Assembly: GCF_036173105.1 (NCBI RefSeq)
Contig: NZ_CP108053.1
Coordinates: forward strand, 9,052,001-9,116,000
DNA from: Streptomyces sp. NBC_00287
Lineage (GTDB): Bacteria; Actinomycetota; Actinomycetes; Streptomycetales; Streptomycetaceae
Reading direction: 5' to 3'
DNA length: 64,000 nucleotides
Both the position numbers and the translations under genes were made by a program. Position 1 is the first letter of the stretch, and each line of letters begins with the position of its first letter. Positions 31,767 to 40,921 of the stretch are shown here, piece after piece. The notes under the pieces were generated by a model. That model did not search any database. It worked only from the letters and a program-made list of their open reading frames with translations, and was not told the origin of the DNA.

Positions 31767-32897
31767 TCAGCGTCGGCTGGACACCCGTGCCTGGGCGGGC
31801 GGTTGGCCCGGACGTTGGATCGGGGTCGGTTCCGGAAGGGCGGGCCAGTAGTGCTCGGTGAACAGGCGCGCGACCAGCTCGCCCCGGCTGGAGACTCCGG
31901 CCTTGGCGAAGACGGTCTTGAGGTGGTCGCGGACGGTGTGTGGGGAGATGACCAGCGTCGTGGCGATCTCGGCGGTGGTCTTGCCGCGCGCGACGAGTTG
32001 GGTGATCTGCAGTTCCCGCGAGGTCAGGCCGTACGCGTCGGCGACCAGGACCGCGAGATCGGCGGGGGTGGCGGGCTCGATGACGAGCGCCACCGGGCCC
32101 GGCAGGCCGCCGGGGCGGGTGAGGCAGGAGGCATGGCAGGTCAGCCAGCGCCCCTCGGTGGTCCGGATGCGCATCCGCGCGTCGCCGTGGTCGCGGCCGT
32201 CGGCAACAGCCCGGGCCTGCAGCGCCGTGCCGATCACCCAGATGGGCAGCCTCAACCCCAGGGGTGACGGGAAGGACGGTCCCTTCGGCAGCAGCGCGAG
32301 GTGCTGCCGCGCCTCGTCGTTGATCGACATGGCCTCGCCGGACTCATCGAAGAGGATCAGGCCGGGTGCGGGCTGGCCGGTGCGGGGTTCGGACTCGGGC
32401 GGCCGGGCGCACCTGCGCAGCTGTTCGGCGAGCGGGCGGGACAGGCCGGCGAGCAGCATGACGTCGTCCGTGCCGAACGAGTCGGTGGTGCGGAACAGGC
32501 TCACCAGGCCCCAGGGCCGTTCGCCGATCCGCAGCACGGCACGCAGCTCGTCGTGCATGCCCTGGCCGAGCATGAGGCGGCGGAAACGGGAGCTGCGGGC
32601 GGGCAGATCGCCGGTGGCCGCGCGCAGCCCGGCCGCCGGCACGGAGGCCCGGGCCAGCTCGCGGAACGGTACGACGTTCTCCTCCAGCAGTTCGCTCTCC
32701 CAGTAGTCCGCACAACCCTCACCGGAGCCGAGGTTCTCCACCAGCATCGGCGCCGTGATCAGCCCGGTCTCGGGATCGGCTGCCGTCCACACGGCCGCGT
32801 CGAACGGCACCAGCCGCCGCAGCCCGGCCGAGGCCCGGCTGAACAACTCGAACGCGTCGACGGCCCGTTCGGCGCCCGAAACCACCCGACTGGTCAT
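31767..32897 (-). CDS. LuxR-family regulator with GAF-like sensor
   Basis: 376 residues from ATG 32897 (GGAGGG, 6 bp spacing). Residues about 1-170 look like a GAF/PAS-type sensor (LVPFDAAVWTAADPETGLI, then DDVMLLAGLSRPLAEQLRRC). The C-terminal LuxR helix-turn-helix reads YGLTSRELQITQLVARGKTTAEIATTLVISPHTVRDHLKTVFAKAGVSSR. No phosphoacceptor domain. Targets unknown; the convergent and neighbouring genes are a TnpB homologue and a lipoprotein. Confidence 0.85.
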   Translation of the reverse strand: MTSRVVSGAERAVDAFELFSRASAGLRRLVPFDAAVWTAADPETGLITAPMLVENLGSGEGCADYWESELLEENVVPFRELARASVPAAGLRAATGDLPARSSRFRRLMLGQGMHDELRAVLRIGERPWGLVSLFRTTDSFGTDDVMLLAGLSRPLAEQLRRCARPPESEPRTGQPAPGLILFDESGEAMSINDEARQHLALLPKGPSFPSPLGLRLPIWVIGTALQARAVADGRDHGDARMRIRTTEGRWLTCHASCLTRPGGLPGPVALVIEPATPADLAVLVADAYGLTSRELQITQLVARGKTTAEIATTLVISPHTVRDHLKTVFAKAGVSSRGELVARLFTEHYWPALPEPTPIQRPGQPPAQARVSSRR

Positions 32898-32951
32898 ACG
32901 CATCCCTCCGCCGGCCATCCTGCCCGGCCTGCTGCTCGGCACCAACCGTTC

Positions 32952-34652
32952 CTATTCAGTGAGCAGGGGTGAGTTGTGGACCCACGCCTGCGCATCTGGC
33001 GCATCCCGAACGGTTTTGGATGCACTGGTCGCCCGCTTTCGCTCCGTGTCCGGCGACACGCATCCTGTGCGTGGTCCGGGAATGCGGGGGCGGGTTTCCT
33101 CACGCCCGCGGGATCCGTGTCCGGCCTGGGCGGTCCGATGCCCGCGACGATCGCTCCGGTCGTCGCGGGGCGGTGCCGTCCGTCGCCTGATCGGGTGCCC
33201 GAGGGCGCGTCTTGCGATGGCCACCGCGGCGGCGTCGTGCCGCGTGGTGGCCCGCTTGGAGCTGGCCAGGGGCTTGCGCCAGTGCTGGGCGCCCCACTTG
33301 CTGGTGTAGGCGGGATCGACCGCGACGACGCAGATGCCCAGTTCGGCGGCCATCGACACCAGCCGGGCCCGCAGTCTGGCGGTGGGCATGCCCGAGATCA
33401 GCTTGCGAAACCGCTTGTGCCGTCCGTGCTTCTCACGGGTCTTCTCCGCGGCGAAGTCGAGGTCCTCAACGGCGACGGCGAGATGCCGGCGTTTCGCGAA
33501 GTGCAGCAGCCGGATCAGGGCGTGCCGGATCTGGGCGTCGCGGTGCGCGGCGGTACCGGACAGGTCGTAGCCGAACCGCAGCGGCGCGCCGACCGGGTTG
33601 CCATGCTGGTCCAGGCGCCAGGCGGCGAAATGGTCGGCGTTGGTGTCGATCCCGATCAGCCCCTTGGTGCGTGCCGCCGCCAGCGGCACCTGTGGCACCG
33701 GTGGGATGGTCCAGGAGGCGGTGAGATACCAGCGGCCGCGGAGCACGTCTTCGTGGATGCGGTACGCCACGGCCCGGTTCGCGGTGATGCGGTCGCGCCA
33801 CTGCTCGCCCCGGTGCGCGAACCGCACGCGCGCCGTGAGCACGTACCGGCCGTGCGGCGCGTTGGCCAGATGGACCAGCGGCACGGGAAGCTTGATGCTC
33901 ACCTCACCCTCTGGCGTCACGCGGATGGTCTCGTTGCCGTACCGCTTGCCCGACTCCCCGTCGGCCGTAAGGAACCGCCGCCCGGCCTCCCACCGCTGCC
34001 GCCACTCCTCTTCGGTGAGCTGGGCGGCATCCAGGTGGTGGCGGGTGTTCAGCAGCTGCTTCCCACCGCGCACCACACGCACGACGCCGGCCTGCCGGTC
34101 GGCACGCGCCGCCTCAAGCCGGTCCTGAAGCACCCGCAGACGGCGGGACTTCGCATGCCACTCCCGCCGCGAACAATAACCCCCGGGCGCATGCCTGCCC
34201 GCCTTCTCCCCCAGAGGCTGCGACAACCGGCACGCGACCGTCCGGACACCGGCCTCAAGCCCCTGGATGTGCCCGAGCTGGGCGCGGCGGGCCAGAGCCC
34301 ACTGATCGTGCGTGGCCTTCGTGATCGACCCCGCCCACCGCGACGACGACTCCCCCGTCAGCACCCGCTTGCGCTCCGCCCACGCCTGCCCGTCGTGATC
34401 CAGCCCCGCCGCACACCGCGCCCGCAGATCACGCGAGGCGAGCGAGCCGAGATGGTCACCGACCAGGCGCAGCACCCGCTCGTCAGCGGCGGTCAGCTCC
34501 TTGAGCCGGTCCCGGACCGCCACCCCGGACGGGCCGGGCACCACGAACGGCGCCGCCACGTCCCGCAGACCATCCAACCCGACCACCCCCGCCCACAGAC
34601 CGACGCTCTCCCCAACACACCCAACGACCACCACCCACAAAAGGTCACCCAT
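32952..34652 (-). CDS. tnpB: TnpB-like RNA-guided nuclease homologue without zinc ribbon (copy A)
   Basis: About 566 residues if started at ATG 34652; the N-terminus is uncertain and homology to copy B extends to about 34690 at DNA level. The RuvC core is present: TKGLIGIDTNADHFAAW (Asp), LAVAVEDLDFAAEKTREKHG (Glu) and TTRHDAAAVAIARRALG (Asp). Between DPAYTSKWG and the last motif the family's CxxC...CxxC ribbon is absent (WGAQHWRKPL instead). The last about 90 residues are Arg/Pro-rich and overlap conserved stem-loops. No TnpA is adjacent. It is intact, unlike copy B. Confidence 0.8.
   Translation of the reverse strand: MGDLLWVVVVGCVGESVGLWAGVVGLDGLRDVAAPFVVPGPSGVAVRDRLKELTAADERVLRLVGDHLGSLASRDLRARCAAGLDHDGQAWAERKRVLTGESSSRWAGSITKATHDQWALARRAQLGHIQGLEAGVRTVACRLSQPLGEKAGRHAPGGYCSRREWHAKSRRLRVLQDRLEAARADRQAGVVRVVRGGKQLLNTRHHLDAAQLTEEEWRQRWEAGRRFLTADGESGKRYGNETIRVTPEGEVSIKLPVPLVHLANAPHGRYVLTARVRFAHRGEQWRDRITANRAVAYRIHEDVLRGRWYLTASWTIPPVPQVPLAAARTKGLIGIDTNADHFAAWRLDQHGNPVGAPLRFGYDLSGTAAHRDAQIRHALIRLLHFAKRRHLAVAVEDLDFAAEKTREKHGRHKRFRKLISGMPTARLRARLVSMAAELGICVVAVDPAYTSKWGAQHWRKPLASSKRATTRHDAAAVAIARRALGHPIRRRTAPPRDDRSDRRGHRTAQAGHGSRGREETRPRIPGPRTGCVSPDTERKRATSASKTVRDAPDAQAWVHNSPLLTE
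33000..33200 (-). ncRNA. Candidate guide RNA (omega/reRNA) overlapping the tnpB-A 3' end
   Basis: Two hairpins: CCCGCGACGA/TCGTCGCGGG (33141-33150 and 33160-33169, 9-nt loop) and CACGCA/TGCGTG (33057-33062 and 33068-33073, 5-nt loop). Both are found at the same relative position in copy B, with paired substitutions that keep the stems. TnpB guide RNAs are known to overlap the 3' end of tnpB and extend downstream. Exact ends are not determined. Confidence 0.55.
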
Positions 34653-34873
34653 TCGACGAAGGAACTCCCGTTCCCCACCCAGGCACGACAGCCTCAATAC
34701 CCGATCAAGCGCACTCACACACGCCCAAGCAGACTCCTGCACAGCCATCCCGCAACAGTTCACAACCCCTCGTTTGAGGGGGGCGCGCCAAGCCGATCGC
34801 CCGCAGGCGGGGGATGGGGCTCTCCGCCGCTGACGGCGAAGGTCGAGGCATACGACCGGCGGAGAGGGAGATC

Positions 34874-36301
34874 ATGGACATCGCGATTGTCGGAGGCGGC
34901 GCGGCAGCGGTCGGCCTGCTGGACGCGCTGGCCGCGGCGGAGGAGGGCGAGACCGGCACGATCACGGTCTTCGAGCCGTCCGAGCACCTGTGGCGCGGGC
35001 GCCCGTACGGGCCGGACCTGGATTCGGTGCGGGTGAACGCGCCGCCCGCCATCATGTCGATCCGGCACGGCGACCTCGGTCACTACGCGGCCTGGCTGGG
35101 CCAACGAGGCAGCGCGCATCTCGACGAGCTCCTGGGGCAACCACTGGTACCCCGTGCGCTGTACGGCGACTATCTGGCGCACACCGCCGAGAAAGCCGTA
35201 GCCGCCCTGGGCGAGGCGGGCCGGCTCGTGCGTGTCGTCCCGGCCCGCGTCAACGAGGTCGTCCGCTCCGGTGTCCGTCTCGTACTGCGCACCGAGGACA
35301 CGCGGGAGTACGAGGCCACCCATGTGGTGCTGTGCGTGGGCGCAGGGGCGCCACCGGACCTGTACGGCCTCGCCGGGGCCCCGGGCTTCACGTCCGACCC
35401 ATATCCGCTGGCCGCCACGCTCGCCCACGTTGACGCGGGCGACGAGGTGGCGGTCATCGGCAGCGGCCTGACAGCCGTGGATGTCGTCGTGTCACTCGCC
35501 GCACGCGGACACACGGGGCGGATCACCCTCCTCTCGCGCACCGGAGTGCTGCCGCACGTCTGGCAGCGCCCGATCGACCGCCGTCCGCGGCACATGACCG
35601 CCGAGCGGCTGACGGAGCTTCACCAGGCAGGGGCGGGCCACGTCGGGCTCGACGACCTCATCGGGTTGCTGCGCGCCGAACTGGCGGACGCGGGGGAGGA
35701 CTTCGACGCGTTCGCGGACGAACTGCTGGCCACCGAGAACGAGGATCCGGTCCGGCGGCTCCGACGCCAGATCGACGCCATCGACGACCCGCGCATCGGC
35801 CGACGCGTGCTGCAGGAAGTGGCGCACACGGTCGGGCCGTACGCCTGGCGCCTGTTGCCCGAATCCGGTCGCGCGCACCTGCGGCGCCACCTCCGCACGG
35901 CCACCAGCGTGGCCTCGCCCATGGTCCCGGTGAACGCGACCACCCTCATGCGGCTCCTGGATTCACGACAGCTCGCTATCACCCCCGGCGTCCGCGCGAT
36001 CGAGCGAGTGAACGGACAATTCCGGGTCTACGGCGTTGACCACGGCGAACGCACCGCGGACACCGTCATCAACGCCGTGAATCCGGCGCCGCAAGCCGTA
36101 CCGGACCGGGCCCGGCAACTGGTCCGTTCGCTGGCGAGCACCGGTCTGGCCACGCTGCACCCGTCAGGCGGGCTGATACCGGCCGACCCGCGCCTGCACG
36201 TGATCGGCGATCTGACCGGCGGCGGCCCGTTCATCACCGCGAGCATCCCCGGCGTAGCGGCCCAGGCATCCCGCACGGCACAAGCACTCCGCGCACCGTG
36301 A
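34874..36301 (+). CDS. FAD/NAD(P)-binding protein (NAD_binding_9 type)
   Basis: 475 residues from ATG 34874 (GGAGAGGGAG). Opens with the dinucleotide motif MDIAIVGGGAAAVGLLDAL; the second Rossmann motif is VAVIGSGLTAVDVVVSLAARGHTGRI. The end carries LIPADPRLHVIGDLTGGGPFITASIPGVAAQ, the usual FAD-contacting C-terminus. The GRPYGPDLDSVRVNAPPAIMS segment is typical of the NAD_binding_9 family (HpaA/FAD-NAD(P)-binding). Reaction unknown; no obvious operon partner. Confidence 0.85.
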   Translation: MDIAIVGGGAAAVGLLDALAAAEEGETGTITVFEPSEHLWRGRPYGPDLDSVRVNAPPAIMSIRHGDLGHYAAWLGQRGSAHLDELLGQPLVPRALYGDYLAHTAEKAVAALGEAGRLVRVVPARVNEVVRSGVRLVLRTEDTREYEATHVVLCVGAGAPPDLYGLAGAPGFTSDPYPLAATLAHVDAGDEVAVIGSGLTAVDVVVSLAARGHTGRITLLSRTGVLPHVWQRPIDRRPRHMTAERLTELHQAGAGHVGLDDLIGLLRAELADAGEDFDAFADELLATENEDPVRRLRRQIDAIDDPRIGRRVLQEVAHTVGPYAWRLLPESGRAHLRRHLRTATSVASPMVPVNATTLMRLLDSRQLAITPGVRAIERVNGQFRVYGVDHGERTADTVINAVNPAPQAVPDRARQLVRSLASTGLATLHPSGGLIPADPRLHVIGDLTGGGPFITASIPGVAAQASRTAQALRAP

Positions 36302-36325
36302 TGTTCCTCGCGCCGGCGGAGTGGG

Positions 36326-36769
36326 CTATGCGCCGTGGGATGTTTCGTGTCCGGGTTTTGCTCCGGCTGTCATGAGGAGTTCGGCGGTCTCGGGATGAGG
36401 CCCATGGTTCGCCCAGTCCAAAGGGGACCAGCCCGTTCCGCCATCCTCACGAAGGTTCGGATCGGCTCCGTGCGTCAACAGCACGCGCACCGTCGCGGTG
36501 TGTCCCCAGCACGAGGCCGCGCACAACGGTGTGCCTTCCGAGCCGACTCCGCTGCTCTCGGTGGCAGGTGATGCACCCGCTTCCAAGAGCAAGCGCGCCA
36601 CCTCAGCTTCTCCCTGCACAGCCGCCAGATAGAGAGGCGTGGTGCCCTCGCTGCTCCCGCGCTCGGGATGCGCCCCCTTCCGCAGCAGCGCCTTCACTCG
36701 TGCAGGGTCAGCGGCCAGAGTTGCCTCGAAGAGATGACGGGTGAGCTTCTTTTGCTGCCGCTGTTTCAT
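36326..36769 (-). CDS. Ankyrin-repeat protein
   Basis: 147 residues from ATG 36769 (161 from ATG 36811). Three to four ankyrin repeats: DPARVKALLRKGAHPERGSSEG then TTPLYLAAVQGEAEVARLLLEAGA, TPLCAASCWGHTATVRVLLTHGADPN and SPLDWANHGPHPETAELLMTAGA. Cytosolic protein-interaction scaffold; partner unknown. It is convergent with the oxidoreductase gene. Confidence 0.85.
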   Translation of the reverse strand: MKQRQQKKLTRHLFEATLAADPARVKALLRKGAHPERGSSEGTTPLYLAAVQGEAEVARLLLEAGASPATESSGVGSEGTPLCAASCWGHTATVRVLLTHGADPNLREDGGTGWSPLDWANHGPHPETAELLMTAGAKPGHETSHGA

Positions 36770-37104
36770 GTCGGCGAGGTTAGCGATCACGGACGCGATG
36801 CGACCACTCAAGCCGGTGCGGTGCCAGGATGCCTGATCACGGAGCGCACGCGCCCGCCCCGCAGCACGCGTCGTCGAGGCCCACCGGCCGCGTCGACCAG
36901 CTCGCCCTGGCCGTCAAGTTCCATCTCGGCCGTTTCCCAGACCCAGTCCCGCAACGCGTGGCTGTGTCGCCCCCCGTCGAGTGTCGTCAATCTCCGCCTC
37001 GGTCCTCACCCTGGAACGCCAACGCTCCAAGAACGCAGTGGCGCAAGGTGCAAGTGGGCGGCGGCTTTTCTCAACTCCTGTATGTGGATGAGCCGCATGG
37101 AAGG
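36770..37104. other. Intergenic stretch between divergent genes
   Basis: Open frames exist on both strands but none has a recognisable family or a good start site. It presumably holds the promoters of the ankyrin gene and of the spermidine-synthase-like gene. Confidence 0.4.
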
Positions 37105-38649
37105 ATGTCGTGGGTGACCGAATTGTCTTCGTCGCCCGTCGCCGGGAGCAGGCAGCGCGACAATGGCCTGGGTTCCCGTGCAGCTGTCCTGCTTGTGTTC
37201 GCCTCCTCGGCCGCGGTCCTGGTGGTCGAGATCGTCTCCTTGCGACTGCTGGCTCCCTACCTCGGCCTCACCCTTGAGACCAGCACCATGGTGATCGGCA
37301 TCGCCCTTACCGCGATCGCCCTCGGCTCCTGGCTGGGCGGGCGCCTCGCCGACCAGGTCAATCCACGCCGGCTCATGGGCCCCGCGCTGGGGCTGTCGGG
37401 AGCGGTCGTGGCGCTCACTCCTGCCGTGCTGCGTACCACGGCCGAGTGGGCACCGGCGCTGCTGTTCTTGATTGCCTCGCTGACCATCCTCGTGCCGGGC
37501 GCGCTGCTTTCTGCGGTGACGCCGATCGTGACCAAGTTGCGTCTCACCAGCCTCGCCGAGACCGGAACGGTGGTCGGCCGGCTGTCCGGCGTCGGCACCG
37601 TGGGGGCCATCGTCGGCACCGTCCTCACCGGTTTCGTTTTCGTGTCGCGGTGGCCGGTCAGCGGCATCCTGATCGGTCTGGGGACCCTACTGGTGGCCGG
37701 TTCGGCGCTGGTTGAGTGGCGAACACGCGGGTGGAGCAGTTTCCCTGCCCTGGCACTCGTGATCGTTGCCGGCGGCCTCGCGACCACGGTCGCACCCGGT
37801 GGCTGCGACACGGAGACCAGATACCACTGCGCAAGGGTCGTCACAGACCCCGACCGGAGCAGCGGCCGCACACTCGTCCTGGACGGCCTGCGACACTCCT
37901 ACGTCGACCTCGACGACCCGACCTATTTGAAGTTCACGTATGTGCGCGCCATCGCGTCGGTGGTCGACGCTGCCTTTGTCGAAGCCGAGCCGCTTGCTGC
38001 CTACCACCTGGGCGGCGGCGGGCTCACGTTTCCCCGCTACCTTGCGGCCACGCGGCCCGGGACACGCAGCCTTGTATCCGAGATCGACAGCGGGGTCGTG
38101 CGTATCAACCGCGACCAACTCGGCCTGAGATCACAGGCCGGCATCGACGTACGCGCCGAGGACGGCCGACTCGGCCTGCGGCGACTGGACGCCGGCAGCC
38201 GTGACCTCGTCGTCGGCGACGCCTTCGGAGGCGTCAGCGTGCCGTGGCACCTCACCACGAGGGAAGCGGTGACGGACGTACGGCGGGTGCTCGACGAGGA
38301 CGGCCTGTACGTCGCCAACCTCATCGATCATGGTGATCTGGCCTTCGCACGTGCCGAAGTAGCCACCCTCAGCGAGACTTTCGAGCACGTCGCCCTCGTC
38401 GGCGAACCCGCCGATATCGGCCTCGACCCGACTGCCACCCCCGAGGGCGGCAATCTGGTAGTGCTCGCCTCCAACCGCCCCGTCGACCTACCCGCGGCCC
38501 AAGTGGCGCTGGACGACCGGAAGACCGGCTGGAAGATCGCCAGCGACGACGACCTCACCTCCTGGATCGGCGACGCCCAACTCCTCACCGACGACTACGC
38601 ACCCGTCGACCAGCTCCTTCAGCCCTACAGCCCGCAAAGCAGCCAGTGA
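37105..38649 (+). CDS. Membrane-fused spermidine-synthase-like protein
   Basis: 514 residues from ATG 37105; GTG 37114 is possible, as GGAAGG is better spaced for it. Residues about 20-225 contain seven or so TM segments with MFS/transporter-like character (VLVVEIVSLRLLAPYLGLTLETS, GSWLGGRLADQVNPRRLMGP). The C-terminal about 280 residues are the methyltransferase-like spermidine synthase fold: AYHLGGGGLTFPRYLA, SLVSEIDSGVV, RLGLRRLDAGSRDLVVGDAFGG, LTDDYAPVDQLL. In this fused family the polyamine activity is often unproven. It could act on a membrane-delivered substrate. Confidence 0.85.
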   Translation: MSWVTELSSSPVAGSRQRDNGLGSRAAVLLVFASSAAVLVVEIVSLRLLAPYLGLTLETSTMVIGIALTAIALGSWLGGRLADQVNPRRLMGPALGLSGAVVALTPAVLRTTAEWAPALLFLIASLTILVPGALLSAVTPIVTKLRLTSLAETGTVVGRLSGVGTVGAIVGTVLTGFVFVSRWPVSGILIGLGTLLVAGSALVEWRTRGWSSFPALALVIVAGGLATTVAPGGCDTETRYHCARVVTDPDRSSGRTLVLDGLRHSYVDLDDPTYLKFTYVRAIASVVDAAFVEAEPLAAYHLGGGGLTFPRYLAATRPGTRSLVSEIDSGVVRINRDQLGLRSQAGIDVRAEDGRLGLRRLDAGSRDLVVGDAFGGVSVPWHLTTREAVTDVRRVLDEDGLYVANLIDHGDLAFARAEVATLSETFEHVALVGEPADIGLDPTATPEGGNLVVLASNRPVDLPAAQVALDDRKTGWKIASDDDLTSWIGDAQLLTDDYAPVDQLLQPYSPQSSQ

Positions 38650-38913
38650 CGGGACACACGCCCAGGCCCTGCCGGCGCACCTGAACAGAGAACTGCCGCG
38701 TGGGAGTCACGGCCGGGCGGCTGACCCAGAACCGGGCAGCCAATCGGGTTGTTGGGGGCGACCGGCCCGGCGGGCCTGAGGCTGGCCCGTCGGCTTCCTC
38801 TTACGCTCGCAGGGGATCAAGGGAGGCTGTAGCGCACGCGCACGCAGCCGCGGGTTTCCCCGGCTCCGGCTCCCGAGATTCCGCTCCTCTCCCTGCCGAA
38901 AGGTCGCACTGTC

Positions 38914-40074
38914 GTGCCCGAAACCGCCCTGACCGGCGCGCCGCCGTCGGCCGGCCGCATCCGACGCCGCCGGACCCGCGCCACGCTCATCACCGTCCTG
39001 TGCACGCTCCTGCTCGTACTGCCCGGGTCGTTCACGGCAGCCACGGCCGACGAGCACCCGGTCCAGCTGAGGGTCCTGACCCGCAACATGTACCTGGGGG
39101 CCGATCTTCGGCCCGTCCTCGGAGCCACCGACAACGCTTCGGTCATCGCCGCCGTGACCAGGGTGTACGCACAGGTCGAAGCCACGAACTTCCCCGAGCG
39201 TGCCGAGGCCATGGCCGACGAGATCGCCGACTCCGACCCCCACTTGGTGGGCCTGCAGGAGGTCAAACTGTGGCGGAGTCAGACCCCGGCCGACTTCAGC
39301 CCCACACCCAATGCCACCGTTGTCGAGTACGACTTCCTGCAGACCCTGCTCGACGAGCTCGCTGCGCGGGGCAAGCACTACGCCGCAGTCGCGACCAGCA
39401 CCAACAGTGACCGCGAGATCCCCCGGTCCACGCCCACTGGCCTGCAGGACATCCGCCTCACCGACCATGACGTGATCCTGGCCCGCACCGACCTGCCCGC
39501 GAAGAGGTTCTCCGTCGCCAACCCGCAGCAGGGTCGCTTCGACGCCCGCCTGGTGATTCCCCACCCGGTGCTCGGCAGCATCGCCTTCCCGCAGGGCTGG
39601 GCCGCCGTCGACGCCACCCTGGGCGGCCGCACCATGCGTGTGGTCAACACACACCTCGAAGCCCTCAGCCCCGCCGTCCAGGCACGGCAGGGCGCCGAAC
39701 TGCTCGACGGCCCGCTCGACACCGAACTTCCCACCGTGCTCCTGGGCGACCTCAACTCGGCTGCCGGTGGCGTCGGAGCGGTGCCGGGCATGAGCGACAC
39801 ACCGACCTACGCCAACTTCCTGGCAGCCGGCTTCCGCGACGTCTGGACGGAAACCCGCCGCAGGGACCCCGGCTTCACCTGCTGCCAGGCTCCCGACCTG
39901 CGCAATCCCACGTCGACCCTCAGCCAGCGCCTCGACTATGTGCTGTTCCGCAACGGTTTCGAGGCCGTGCGGGCCGAGCGCGTGGGCGAGGAGCCGGCCG
40001 ACCGCACTCCGTCAGGTCTGTGGCCCTCCGACCACGCGGGCGTCGCGGCCGCGCTCAGGCTGCCGCGAGGCTGA
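38914..40074 (+). CDS. Secreted endonuclease/exonuclease/phosphatase-family protein
   Basis: 386 residues from GTG 38914 (GAAAGG). Signal peptide RRRRTRATLITVLCTLLLVLPGSFTAATA. EEP fold motifs: LTRNMYLGADLRPVL, HLVGLQEVKLW (catalytic Glu), MRVVNTHLEAL (His), VLLGDLNSAAG (Asp, Asn) and LWPSDHAGVAAAL (Asp-His). Two cysteines side by side in GFTCCQAPDL. Metal-dependent phosphodiesterase acting outside the cell on nucleic acid, lipid or sugar phosphate; substrate unknown. Confidence 0.85.
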   Translation: MPETALTGAPPSAGRIRRRRTRATLITVLCTLLLVLPGSFTAATADEHPVQLRVLTRNMYLGADLRPVLGATDNASVIAAVTRVYAQVEATNFPERAEAMADEIADSDPHLVGLQEVKLWRSQTPADFSPTPNATVVEYDFLQTLLDELAARGKHYAAVATSTNSDREIPRSTPTGLQDIRLTDHDVILARTDLPAKRFSVANPQQGRFDARLVIPHPVLGSIAFPQGWAAVDATLGGRTMRVVNTHLEALSPAVQARQGAELLDGPLDTELPTVLLGDLNSAAGGVGAVPGMSDTPTYANFLAAGFRDVWTETRRRDPGFTCCQAPDLRNPTSTLSQRLDYVLFRNGFEAVRAERVGEEPADRTPSGLWPSDHAGVAAALRLPRG

Positions 40075-40108
40075 CGGTCTCGTTCTGCTCGTATGGGCGC
40101 CGGTCAGG

Positions 40109-40921
40109 TCAGGGAGTCGCAGGCTGCTTCGGCTCGGCCGGCGTCAACTGGGTCAGCGTGCATCGCCACCCCTTGCCGTCCCATACGAACAGGTCGGTGG
40201 CCCACTCGTCCGCGGTGAACGGGGCACCCCGGAAGGCGCCGCTGTTGGTGCCGCGGGTCGTCACCAGCACCGTCGTGTCAGACACCGACGTTACGCGTTC
40301 GACTTCGAGGTTCATGGTGTCGTGGGTCAGCTCGCCGGCGGCCACCAGCTTGAGGAACGTCGAGCCCGGCGTGATGCCGTTGTTGGCGACGAACATCCAG
40401 TCCGGGGTGGCGAAGCGCCCGATCGCTTCGGCGTCGTTGGCGACGATGGCGGCGGCCCATTCGTCGAGGAGGGCGGCAAAGGTCTCGCGATCGGCCTTCG
40501 GCGCCGCGCCCTCGCCCCGATAGGTGCCGAAGCTCCAGAGGTTGCCTTCGGTATCGCGGACGGTGAAGCCGCGTGAGCCGTAGTCCTCGTCGACAAGGCC
40601 ACGAACGATCTCGGCACCGGCGGCGACGGCTCGGTCGAAGAGCGCGTCGGGCTCGTCGCACACGACGTACACCGCGTCGTTGCCCGGTGCGCGTCGCCCC
40701 CAGGCGGATTCGTCCTTGTCGGCGGTACCCAGCATCACGCCACCGCCGAGCGGCCAGCGCAGCTCGGCGTGCTCGACGATCGAGGGGGCGTCCTCACGGG
40801 CGTAGACCGCGCTCTCCTGGAAGCCGAAAACCTCGGTCAGAAAGGCGATCGCGGCGCGCGCGTCACGGTAGGTGAGGCACGGCCAGACGGTAGTTGTCGT
40901 TGTCGTGGTGGTTGCGTTCAT
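40109..40921 (-). CDS. Fusion of VOC/glyoxalase domain and SnoaL/DUF4440-like domain
   Basis: 270 residues from ATG 40921. The first half is a VOC domain (VWPCLTYRDARAAIAFLTEVFGF ... GFTVRDTEGNLWSFGTY). The second half (FAALLDEWAAAIVANDAEAIGRFATPDW, then DEWATDLFVWDGKGWRCTLTQLTP) is an NTF2-like DUF4440 domain. The start lies inside the 3' end of the AraC gene (59-bp overlap), so the two are translationally coupled. Enzyme or binding function unknown. Confidence 0.85.
   Translation of the reverse strand: MNATTTTTTTTVWPCLTYRDARAAIAFLTEVFGFQESAVYAREDAPSIVEHAELRWPLGGGVMLGTADKDESAWGRRAPGNDAVYVVCDEPDALFDRAVAAGAEIVRGLVDEDYGSRGFTVRDTEGNLWSFGTYRGEGAAPKADRETFAALLDEWAAAIVANDAEAIGRFATPDWMFVANNGITPGSTFLKLVAAGELTHDTMNLEVERVTSVSDTTVLVTTRGTNSGAFRGAPFTADEWATDLFVWDGKGWRCTLTQLTPAEPKQPATP

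Noticed and set aside
32952..34763. IS605-type element with TnpA at copy A
   Set aside because: No HUH-type TnpA gene is present near either tnpB copy, so only the tnpB part can be supported.
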